Below, in pieces: positions 1 through 4,858 of a stretch of DNA of 5,926 nt (position 1 is its first letter; every line of letters starts with the position of its first letter). This DNA comes from an uncultured bacterium (GTDB lineage: Bacteria > Patescibacteriota > Minisyncoccia > Phycocordibacterales > PALSA-1337): positions 1 through 5,926 of the forward strand of contig CAIRAF010000079.1 of NCBI GenBank assembly GCA_903876465.1, given 5' to 3'. The position numbers were made by a program, and so were the translations under genes. The notes below the pieces were generated by a model, which saw only the letters and a program-made list of their open reading frames with translations, had not been told where the DNA came from and ran no database searches.

Positions 1-2
1 GC

Positions 3-293
3 CCATACGATGAGAGCACCACTAATACATATCCACATATTGACATTGTTGCACAATATAGTACAGTGTTTGGATATACAAGCCCATTGCCGCTTTGTGA
101 TGTTTTTGTAATTGCATATGCCGACCCAGTACAAACATTGAGTGGTGGCTGCAGCGGAACAAACAGCGCTTTTGGCGTAAACCTTTATGAGGCAAGCCTG
201 AGTAGCCCCACAGGCGGTACTTTAGTAGCAGCCCCATTCGATGCACAAATGCCACGTTTATCAAGTTCATTAATAATATCAATCTTTTGCTGA
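3..293 (+). CDS. possible 3' fragment of an unrecognised protein, open to the left edge
   Basis: This plus-strand frame has no stop from position 3 to the TGA at 291-293. Up to about position 235 it reads like a plausible extracellular-type protein: it is rich in Ser, Thr, Gly, Val and Tyr, has Asp and Glu but almost no Lys or Arg, and includes stretches such as VNLYEASLSS and PTGGTLVAAP. From about 240 to 293 it is simply the antisense of the NifS-like gene, so a natural C-terminus is unlikely and the reading frame probably runs through a breakpoint. The minus strand is also open over 1-184 in one frame, so the coding strand is not proven. I do not recognise a family. If real, this is the truncated end of a gene that starts outside the window. 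Confidence 0.25.
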   Translation, partial: PYDESTTNTYPHIDIVAQYSTVFGYTSPLPLCDVFVIAYADPVQTLSGGCSGTNSAFGVNLYEASLSSPTGGTLVAAPFDAQMPRLSSSLIISIFC

Positions 294-1225
294 TTCAAAA
301 ATGTAACATGAACAATATTTGAAATACTATTGACCGGAGTATTGATCCTCACACTTGGAATTTCTTTCTTTAGAGAATCAATGAGCTTTTCTTTAAGTAA
401 AGAAATTTTACTATTATTTGAAGCCCTATCAGCCAATGTTATCGAGGTTGCCTCTGCCAGAGCTACTATAGCTGGTAGGTTTTCAGTACCGCCACGGATA
501 TACGATTCTTGTCCTCCACCACAGATTTGTGTAGCTACACCTTTACCGCCTTTTAAATATAAGGCACTTACCCCCTTTACTCCGTACAACTTTGATCCAT
601 TGATAGTTATTGAATCAACACCGAGTTTATTCACATCAAAATCCATATAGACCGAAGCAGCTTCTCCATCAACGTGGAAATAAATAGGATTTTTTCCAGT
701 ACTCTGTCTTTGGCTATTTATCTTTTTAATAAGAGTAGAAATATCCTGAATTGGTTGAATGGTGCCAACTTCGTTATTTACATACATAACTGATACGATA
801 GTCGTATCATCACGTATTGCAGCCTCTAAAGCCTTTATATCAACCGTACACGTGTTATCAGCTGGTATTCGAGAAACTGTGAATCCTTGCTTCTCCAAGA
901 AACTAGCACTACTCTCAACTGCTGCATGCTCAATTGAAGAAATGACGATGTGACTACCAAATTTTTTATTAGTGAATGCTCTTCCTTTTATAGCCAGATT
1001 TTCTGACTCTGTACCACTACCAGTAAAAAATACTTCAGATGGAGAACAATTAAAAAACTTAGCCACTGTTGAACGTGATTCATCCAGAGCCTTTTTTGCT
1101 TCTACGCCGATCGAATGAACAGATGAAGGATTACCAAAAATATCACTGAAATAAGGCTGTATCTTTTTTACAATACGTTTATCAGTTGGTGTTGTGGCAG
1201 CATAGTCTACGTAAATGTGCTTCAT
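185..1225 (-). CDS. cysteine desulfurase-like PLP enzyme (NifS/IscS family), C-terminally truncated, catalytic Cys missing
   Basis: This is a fold-type I PLP-dependent aminotransferase class V protein. True family members take sulfur from L-cysteine as an enzyme persulfide for Fe-S clusters or thio-modified tRNA. Visible family motifs are VDYAATTP near residues 6-13, GNPSSVHS at 31-38, GTESENLAIKG at 71-81, the PLP-stacking His100 in SIEHAAV, the N150-N151-E-V-G motif, His184/Asp186 in HVD, Lys212 (Schiff-base lysine) in SKLYGVKG, and GGGQE with RGGTEN around 236-249. The protein is 346 residues, against roughly 380-400 usual. Where the family has G-S-A-C with the persulfide Cys, this one has G331-A-A-T334, then a dozen unrelated residues and a stop. 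The PLP site is also unusual: NGSK replaces the common SGHK, and DGEAA replaces DAVQA. The ATG overlaps the TGA of the upstream reductase gene by 4 bp, so translation is probably coupled. It is either a gene cut by rearrangement or a non-desulfurase relative. The family call is sure; the activity is doubtful. Confidence 0.85.
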   Translation of the reverse strand: MKHIYVDYAATTPTDKRIVKKIQPYFSDIFGNPSSVHSIGVEAKKALDESRSTVAKFFNCSPSEVFFTGSGTESENLAIKGRAFTNKKFGSHIVISSIEHAAVESSASFLEKQGFTVSRIPADNTCTVDIKALEAAIRDDTTIVSVMYVNNEVGTIQPIQDISTLIKKINSQRQSTGKNPIYFHVDGEAASVYMDFDVNKLGVDSITINGSKLYGVKGVSALYLKGGKGVATQICGGGQESYIRGGTENLPAIVALAEATSITLADRASNNSKISLLKEKLIDSLKKEIPSVRINTPVNSISNIVHVTFLNQQKIDIINELDKRGICASNGAATKVPPVGLLRLAS

Positions 1226-2139
1226 ATAATTTTATAGTTAGTATCCCCTTCGGCTACCAAGGCTTCAGTTAAACAAGCAAAAGCATTTCCATCACTTATA
1301 ACACTACTCATTTTATCATAAGTTAATCCTGGTGTTTCTATCCGGATACCCTTTGTCAGATTAATATCTGGTCTCATCTTCTCTAATTCAAAAACAAATG
1401 GACTAACTGGTTCTATGCCACTCAAAAATATTGAATTCTGTTTGATATCTTTTGCTAGATTTGCACCATCTTCCTGTTTAATAAATGCCGTTAAAATCGA
1501 AATGTCACACTGGCTAATAGCACCAAAATCAATATGTGTAATTACATTTTTGGCACAAAGTTTTCGACATTCTTCAGCAAGTGCTAAAACATTCTTTTCA
1601 GTTTTGGCAAATAAATGAAGTTCCTTGATATTAAGTGGTGAAAGAAGCTTTGAAAGTGTAGAACCTGATTTTGTGGTTGCACCAATAATACCAATTGAAG
1701 TTGTAGTGGGATCTCTTGCCAAGAATATATTTTGTACTTTTTCGGCTAGTCCGTGCGCCAATAGATCTGTACCGTCAAAAACTTCCACACCAAATTTTTG
1801 GCTGAAATTATTCTTCTCAACTATTCCTGATAGCATTCCGCCAATACTTATCTTTTCTGCCCCCATTTTCTTAGCCAATTTAAAAGCTTGTCCGACACGA
1901 AAAGTTGCCCAAGATTTATTTCTTTGGAAATGCACAGGTAGCAACATTACACCAATGATATATCCTTCACCTTGTCCATCTTTTTTGAATTCAGAGACGA
2001 TGTATGGAGATATGCACAAAATCAGATAATACTTCAAAAAAAGAGGTAATTTCTTCAAAAAAGGTATTTTTTCTTCTATGTCGCGGAAATCTCTAGGGTG
2101 GACAATCCAAACTACTTTTCTAGGCGTAATAGTCTTCAT
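1222..2139 (-). CDS. acyl-ACP/acyl-CoA reductase (AAR)-like, NAD(P)-binding protein
   Basis: This 305-residue protein resembles, from memory of the cyanobacterial sequence, long-chain fatty acyl-ACP reductase, which reduces an acyl thioester to a fatty aldehyde with NADPH. The matches run in order. The N-terminal substrate domain has VMLLPVHF near 64-71, where AAR has its FLPEML region. A helix ending AKKMGAEKISIGG (89-101) plus S104 and I106 matches the AAR stretch ending ALGGFSSI. A Rossmann segment reads IGIIGATTKSGS (149-160). Near the end, AFACLTEALV (286-295) carries Cys289, matching the FAC-x-AES motif whose Cys holds the acyl thioester in AAR. The glycine loop G150/G153/G159 differs slightly from the usual GATGDIGS. 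No membrane segment is evident. It is the middle gene of the operon: 10 bp after the methyltransferase stop and overlapping the NifS-like start (ATGA). Alternatives are another semialdehyde or shikimate-dehydrogenase-like oxidoreductase. The substrate is unknown. Confidence 0.65.
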   Translation of the reverse strand: MKTITPRKVVWIVHPRDFRDIEEKIPFLKKLPLFLKYYLILCISPYIVSEFKKDGQGEGYIIGVMLLPVHFQRNKSWATFRVGQAFKLAKKMGAEKISIGGMLSGIVEKNNFSQKFGVEVFDGTDLLAHGLAEKVQNIFLARDPTTTSIGIIGATTKSGSTLSKLLSPLNIKELHLFAKTEKNVLALAEECRKLCAKNVITHIDFGAISQCDISILTAFIKQEDGANLAKDIKQNSIFLSGIEPVSPFVFELEKMRPDINLTKGIRIETPGLTYDKMSSVISDGNAFACLTEALVAEGDTNYKII

Positions 2140-2149
2140 TTAAAGCTTA

Positions 2150-2872
2150 TTATACCTTGTAGGCTGTATTCAGTATAGCTTGATTGGCGAATAACTTTTT
2201 ACCTGTAGAAATTTTGGAAAAACCGGCATTTTTCAATAGATTTTCTTGCTCACTAAGTTTGAAAAACTGAACATTACCTGACGATGCATCCTTTTTCCTC
2301 ATTTGACGACTGTAATAAAACATCTTGAGAGTTGGTTTAAGAATACTGACAACATGAACAATTGTTCTCAATACACCTATACGCTTTATTTCTTGAGCAA
2401 TATGATGTGAATAAATATTAATAGGCTTATATCCTTCTAAAAGGTTGGTCATAATGATTTTTCCACCTGGCTTGAGAACACGATGCAACTCTTTACACAC
2501 GAGTTCGCGCTGTATTTTTGGCAAAGCAAAAAGTGTATTTACACAACACACATAGTCAAAAAAAATATCCTGAAGTGGTATTTCATTCTTCAAATCATGA
2601 ATGACTGTTTTGCCATTTGGAACTTTCTCTTTGAAGATCTGTAGCCCAACATCAGATGAATCCAGTCCATAAACTTCTGCGCCAGTTTTTGCTATCAAAA
2701 CAGCCAAATTCCCTGTTCCAGCTCCTGCATCCAAAACTTTCATTCCTGATTGAAGGTTCATTTCCAACATAACGCTAGACAATAAGTCACGATAAGCATG
2801 GACAATATTCAGTATGTCATATGAACGAAAGTATTCATTCCAGAAGGCTGTGTCGGCTTTATGCTCATTCAT
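2150..2872 (-). CDS. class I SAM-dependent methyltransferase
   Basis: This 240-residue Rossmann-type methyltransferase of the Methyltransf_11/25 (UbiE/BioC-like) style uses S-adenosylmethionine. Motif I, VLDAGAGTGNLAVLIA, is at about 46-61, with the acidic ribose-binding residue in GLDSS at 69-73. A conserved Asp lies in IHDL at 91-94, motif IV-like FDYVCCVNTLF at 105-115, and RVLKPGGKIIMTN at 131-143. The C-terminal half (about 145-215) is rich in Lys, Tyr and Ile and probably forms the substrate cap; the substrate cannot be read from sequence. The frame stays open to an ATG at 2947. I chose the ATG at 2872 because the extra 25 residues (Lys/Ile/Val-rich) are antisense of the divergent membrane gene and the motif spacing fits the shorter form; no clear SD precedes it. 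It is first in the operon with the reductase and the NifS-like gene. It could methylate a quinone, lipid or other small molecule. Confidence 0.85.
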   Translation of the reverse strand: MNEHKADTAFWNEYFRSYDILNIVHAYRDLLSSVMLEMNLQSGMKVLDAGAGTGNLAVLIAKTGAEVYGLDSSDVGLQIFKEKVPNGKTVIHDLKNEIPLQDIFFDYVCCVNTLFALPKIQRELVCKELHRVLKPGGKIIMTNLLEGYKPINIYSHHIAQEIKRIGVLRTIVHVVSILKPTLKMFYYSRQMRKKDASSGNVQFFKLSEQENLLKNAGFSKISTGKKLFANQAILNTAYKV

Positions 2873-2888
2873 ATAGTAATTATATAGT

Positions 2889-2919
2889 ATTTTACTCTGG
2901 TATAATAGAATGATGACAA
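2889..2919 (-). promoter_or_regulatory. candidate promoter of the methyltransferase-reductase-NifS operon
   Basis: Read on the minus strand there is TTGTCA (2919-2914), a 19-base spacer and TAAAAT (2894-2889), placing a start about 10 bases before the ATG at 2872. The spacer is long and the -10 weak. It would overlap the first codons and promoter of the divergent membrane gene, so the two would compete. An alternative minus -10 is TATTAT at 2907-2902. Confidence 0.25.
2898..2906 (+). promoter_or_regulatory. extended -10 promoter of the small membrane gene (leaderless start)
   Basis: A perfect TATAAT at 2901-2906 is preceded by TG plus one base (TGGTATAAT), the classic extended -10 that needs little -35 contact; no good -35 is seen about 17 bases upstream. 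Transcription would begin near 2910-2914, on top of the ATG codons at 2910 and 2913. The mRNA would therefore lack a leader and an SD. The position is exact; the function is inferred. Confidence 0.5.
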
Positions 2920-3302
2920 CCACAACTTTTATTCTTTTTATTATCATTTTCCTTTTACCATCAATTTATCAACGAAGTCGTTATGCACTTCAACCCGATC
3001 ACTTCCTGAAGATTTCACTTCGTAAGAAAGTAAAACTTCAAATACATCACGCTCACTGGGGTTTGATCTATATTTTAATATCAAGCATGTGGCTCATTTT
3101 TGCTGATAAAAATATCTACATTATTCTTCTTGCGGCACTGGGTTGGGGCCTTCTCTTTGATGAAATCATTCCTCACCTCAAGATGCCTAGTAACGATCGC
3201 CTGCTCGAATTAGATGTCTATAAGAAATCAACAAAACCGACGATTATTTTGATCGGTATTGTCGCACTAATATTTTTTATTCTGTTTTTAGCATTTCGCT
3301 AA
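2910..3302 (+). CDS. small integral membrane protein of unknown function with HHxH and DE motifs
   Basis: This 130-residue protein has a hydrophobic N-terminal segment (about 6-19), a basic, His-containing cytosolic-looking stretch (20-45), two closely spaced hydrophobic segments (about 51-65 and 69-83), a polar loop (86-108) and a last membrane segment (110-128). Polar residues sit at the membrane edge: H46-H47-x-H49-W-G at the start of segment two, and D84-E85 followed by H89 at the end of segment three. Such His plus Asp/Glu sets in adjacent helices can bind a metal, but I recognise no named family. It starts with tandem ATGs (2910, 2913) right after an extended -10 box, so it may be leaderless. 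It is divergent from the methyltransferase (37 bp) and overlaps the acyltransferase tail by 26 bp. Its hydrophobic pattern and AT-rich codons like the neighbours support a real gene. Confidence 0.7.
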   Translation: MMTTTTFILFIIIFLLPSIYQRSRYALQPDHFLKISLRKKVKLQIHHAHWGLIYILISSMWLIFADKNIYIILLAALGWGLLFDEIIPHLKMPSNDRLLELDVYKKSTKPTIILIGIVALIFFILFLAFR

Positions 3303-3918
3303 TCCTTTCTTCCAATTGTTTATTTACTACCTCCGGAGTCATTTCTGGTGGAAAATCCATAACTTCACCTAGTGTGATAATAATCTTCTTTCTCTTTCCT
3401 TTTTCGCGAATCTCTTTATATGAAATTGGTAATACAGGGACTTGAGCGAGAGTGGCTAATGTTGCCGCACCAAGTTTAAATGGTCGAAGAACACCGGTTG
3501 TATTCATGCTTCCTTCAGGAAAAATAAATACATGAATATTTCCTCCCCTTTTTAATATTTTATGAGGAGTTTCCAAGTTCTTCTGGAGTCCTCTACCAGG
3601 TATGACAGTAAACACTCCAAAAAAATAGAAAATGACTGGAATAATTCCTGTAAACCACAAAATCCTCATGTGTAGAGCATTGAATCTTGTCACACCCATG
3701 AAATGGACGTTCAGACTGGTCCAATGCCTGTTTAGGCGAAGTAGAAAACTGTCATAGAATGTAATATGATTGGCAACTATAAGTGCCGGCTTACCTATTA
3801 TAGGGACAAAACCTTCGGGATTTTTGAATTCTACAGTGAGAAAAAATATGTTAAAAAATCGAACGATTGGATAGACAAGATATTGAGAAATACGGTTCAT
3901 AACAATAGAATAACACAC
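3277..3918 (-). CDS. PlsC-type 1-acyl-glycerophosphate acyltransferase-like protein
   Basis: This 213-residue member of the LPLAT/PlsC superfamily belongs to enzymes that move an acyl chain from acyl-ACP or acyl-CoA to a lysophospholipid or related hydroxyl at the inner membrane face. Block I is N50-H51-ITFY-D56 (the catalytic HX4D). A block II-like stretch is VIPGRG at 105-110, block III is FPEGS at 133-137 with LGAATLA at 149-155, and block IV is VPVLPISYK at 160-168. Hydrophobic stretches near 12-29 and 86-105 suggest membrane association. I chose the GTG at 3918 because GAGGA lies 7 bases upstream; an ATG at 3900 would drop six residues. The 3' end overlaps the membrane gene on the other strand by 26 bp. 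Acceptor specificity is unknown. Proximity to an acyl-thioester reductase-like gene suggests a shared acyl pool, which is inference. Confidence 0.88.
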   Translation of the reverse strand: MCYSIVMNRISQYLVYPIVRFFNIFFLTVEFKNPEGFVPIIGKPALIVANHITFYDSFLLRLNRHWTSLNVHFMGVTRFNALHMRILWFTGIIPVIFYFFGVFTVIPGRGLQKNLETPHKILKRGGNIHVFIFPEGSMNTTGVLRPFKLGAATLATLAQVPVLPISYKEIREKGKRKKIIITLGEVMDFPPEMTPEVVNKQLEERISEMLKTE

Positions 3919-3925
3919 CTTTAAG

Positions 3926-3930
3926 TCCTC
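3926..3930 (-). promoter_or_regulatory. ribosome binding site GAGGA deciding the GTG start of the PlsC-like gene
   Basis: On the minus strand GAGGA ends 7 bases before the GTG at 3918. It is the only good SD match near a start among the minus-strand genes here, and it favours GTG over the ATG at 3900, which has none at proper spacing. Confidence 0.6.
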
Positions 3931-3959
3931 TGATACTCCTATATTTTAAGTACAAAAAA

Positions 3960-4009
3960 CCTCTTGACATTTAACCACACCACCTGCTATCATAGATGTC
4001 AAATAGAGG
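3960..4009. repeat. interrupted inverted repeat flanking and overlapping a promoter
   Basis: The left arm CCTCTTGACAT (3960-3970) pairs with ATGTCAA plus GAGG (3996-4002 and 4006-4009), with a three-base ATA insertion in the right arm. The left arm contains the -35 hexamer and the right arm falls at the expected transcription start. It may be an operator for a dimeric regulator or chance symmetry. Confidence 0.35.
3964..3993 (+). promoter_or_regulatory. sigma70-type promoter of the PEP-CTERM gene
   Basis: A perfect -35 TTGACA (3964-3969), an 18-base spacer and the -10 TATCAT (3988-3993) are present. Transcription would start near 4000, leaving a leader of about 60 bases before the ATG at 4061. 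The leader shows no convincing SD near the start. Confidence 0.6.
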
Positions 4010-4060
4010 CGGAACAATCAAGTCACCTCTCAACACAAAAACGGATAGCTCATTGTCTTT

Positions 4061-4780
4061 ATGAAAAACACAAATCGTTGGTTCAAACCGGCGCTCTTTT
4101 GCGCCATTGCAGTCATCACGGCCAGTTTGGTCGCATCGGAGAAAGCTGAGGGGCAAGGAATGGTCATCAACACCTATATGGGGTTGGGACCAGTCAATGC
4201 AACTCCCGCATTTGTCGGTGACGTCACCTACGCCCTGGCAAATGGCCTGTCCAGTTACCAAAGTTGGACGGAAATTCCAGATGGGACACCGGTGCTTGTG
4301 AGCTCAGTCTTCCAGACAGGAAGTAGCGGCCAGGGTATGTATGCTGCTTTTTCGGCCACCGACCCGGTGCCGTTTACACTAGCCTCGATCTACAGCACTC
4401 AAATTACTCCCTTCTTCAATTTCTCTGGGACACTTGGCGCTGACGGGGCCACATACACATTGTTCGGATACGGCAAGGCTGCTGACGGGACCATCTATAC
4501 TACTGATAATCCAAACACTCCTGTCACTTCGGCCTACGCCATTGGTTATAGCTTTGGAATTAATATCAACGGATTAACTCCGGCACAAGCATTAATTAAC
4601 TATTCCAAGTCTACACCATTTGACTTCCAGGTCACTTACACAGGAGATGGTGTGACGGCTTCGAGCACTGCACTTTTTGTATCAAGCGTTCCGGAACCGT
4701 CAGTATTCAGCTTGGCGGGCATCGGCGTCCTCGCACTGATCCTTTATCGGACCAAGAAAATGTTTCGGGCAACGACCTGA
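4061..4780 (+). CDS. secreted PEP-CTERM sorting-domain protein
   Basis: This 239-residue exported protein has a signal peptide with basic N-region (K2, R6, K9) and hydrophobic core about 10-25, with likely cleavage near VAS-EK at 24-28. The mature part (about 27-209) is rich in Gly, Ser, Thr and aromatics, probably beta-rich, with no enzyme motif I recognise. The C-terminus is a textbook PEP-CTERM anchor: VPEPS (210-214), a hydrophobic helix (215-229), then a basic R-T-K-K (230-233). In known systems exosortase cleaves at this motif and sends the protein to the surface or exopolysaccharide matrix; no exosortase gene lies in this window. The gene is monocistronic, with its own promoter and terminator. 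Codons are distinctly richer in G/C at third positions (GCC, ACC, ATC, CTG) than in its neighbours, which suggests transfer from a Verrucomicrobia- or Planctomycetes-like source, where such proteins abound, or a chimeric assembly. Confidence 0.88.
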   Translation: MKNTNRWFKPALFCAIAVITASLVASEKAEGQGMVINTYMGLGPVNATPAFVGDVTYALANGLSSYQSWTEIPDGTPVLVSSVFQTGSSGQGMYAAFSATDPVPFTLASIYSTQITPFFNFSGTLGADGATYTLFGYGKAADGTIYTTDNPNTPVTSAYAIGYSFGININGLTPAQALINYSKSTPFDFQVTYTGDGVTASSTALFVSSVPEPSVFSLAGIGVLALILYRTKKMFRATT

Positions 4781-4796
4781 TTCAGATCTCAATCGC

Positions 4797-4829
4797 AAAA
4801 TTGCCCTCACTGGCTGAGGGCAATTTTTT
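4797..4829 (+). terminator. Rho-independent terminator after the PEP-CTERM gene, possibly bidirectional
   Basis: A perfect 13-bp stem (4797-4809 with 4815-4827) has a 5-base loop CTGGC and a GC-rich core GCCCTCA/TGAGGGC, followed by a run of six T at 4824-4829. It lies 17 bases after the stop. Read on the minus strand the same stem ends in four T, so it may also end transcription of the surface-protein gene whose stop is at 4859. Confidence 0.93.
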
Positions 4830-4858
4830 ATTGCTAGATACTTTAGCAAATTTATATA

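Noticed and set aside
22..282. 86-residue minus-strand frame at the left edge
   Set aside because: His-, Arg- and Gln-rich translation with no motif; looks like the antisense of the other frames there and overlaps the NifS-like end.
330..650. 106-residue plus-strand frame inside the NifS-like gene
   Set aside because: Antisense of conserved PLP-enzyme sequence, so not independent coding.
1625..2029. 134-residue plus-strand frame inside the reductase gene
   Set aside because: Antisense shadow of a well-supported gene; Ser/Pro/Cys-rich with no family features or ribosome binding site.
2873..2947. 25-residue N-terminal extension of the methyltransferase from an ATG at 2947
   Set aside because: An AGGA lies only 3 bases before it, but the added sequence is antisense of the membrane gene's first hydrophobic segment and is not needed for the fold.
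3971..4261. 96-residue minus-strand frame over the PEP-CTERM promoter and 5' end
   Set aside because: It lies antisense to the signal peptide and promoter; no motif, and its Cys/Asp-rich sequence is typical of an antisense shadow.
4831..4849. Short hairpin TTGCTA/TAGCAA after the terminator
   Set aside because: Only a 6-bp AT-rich stem without a T-run on either strand; not enough for a terminator call.
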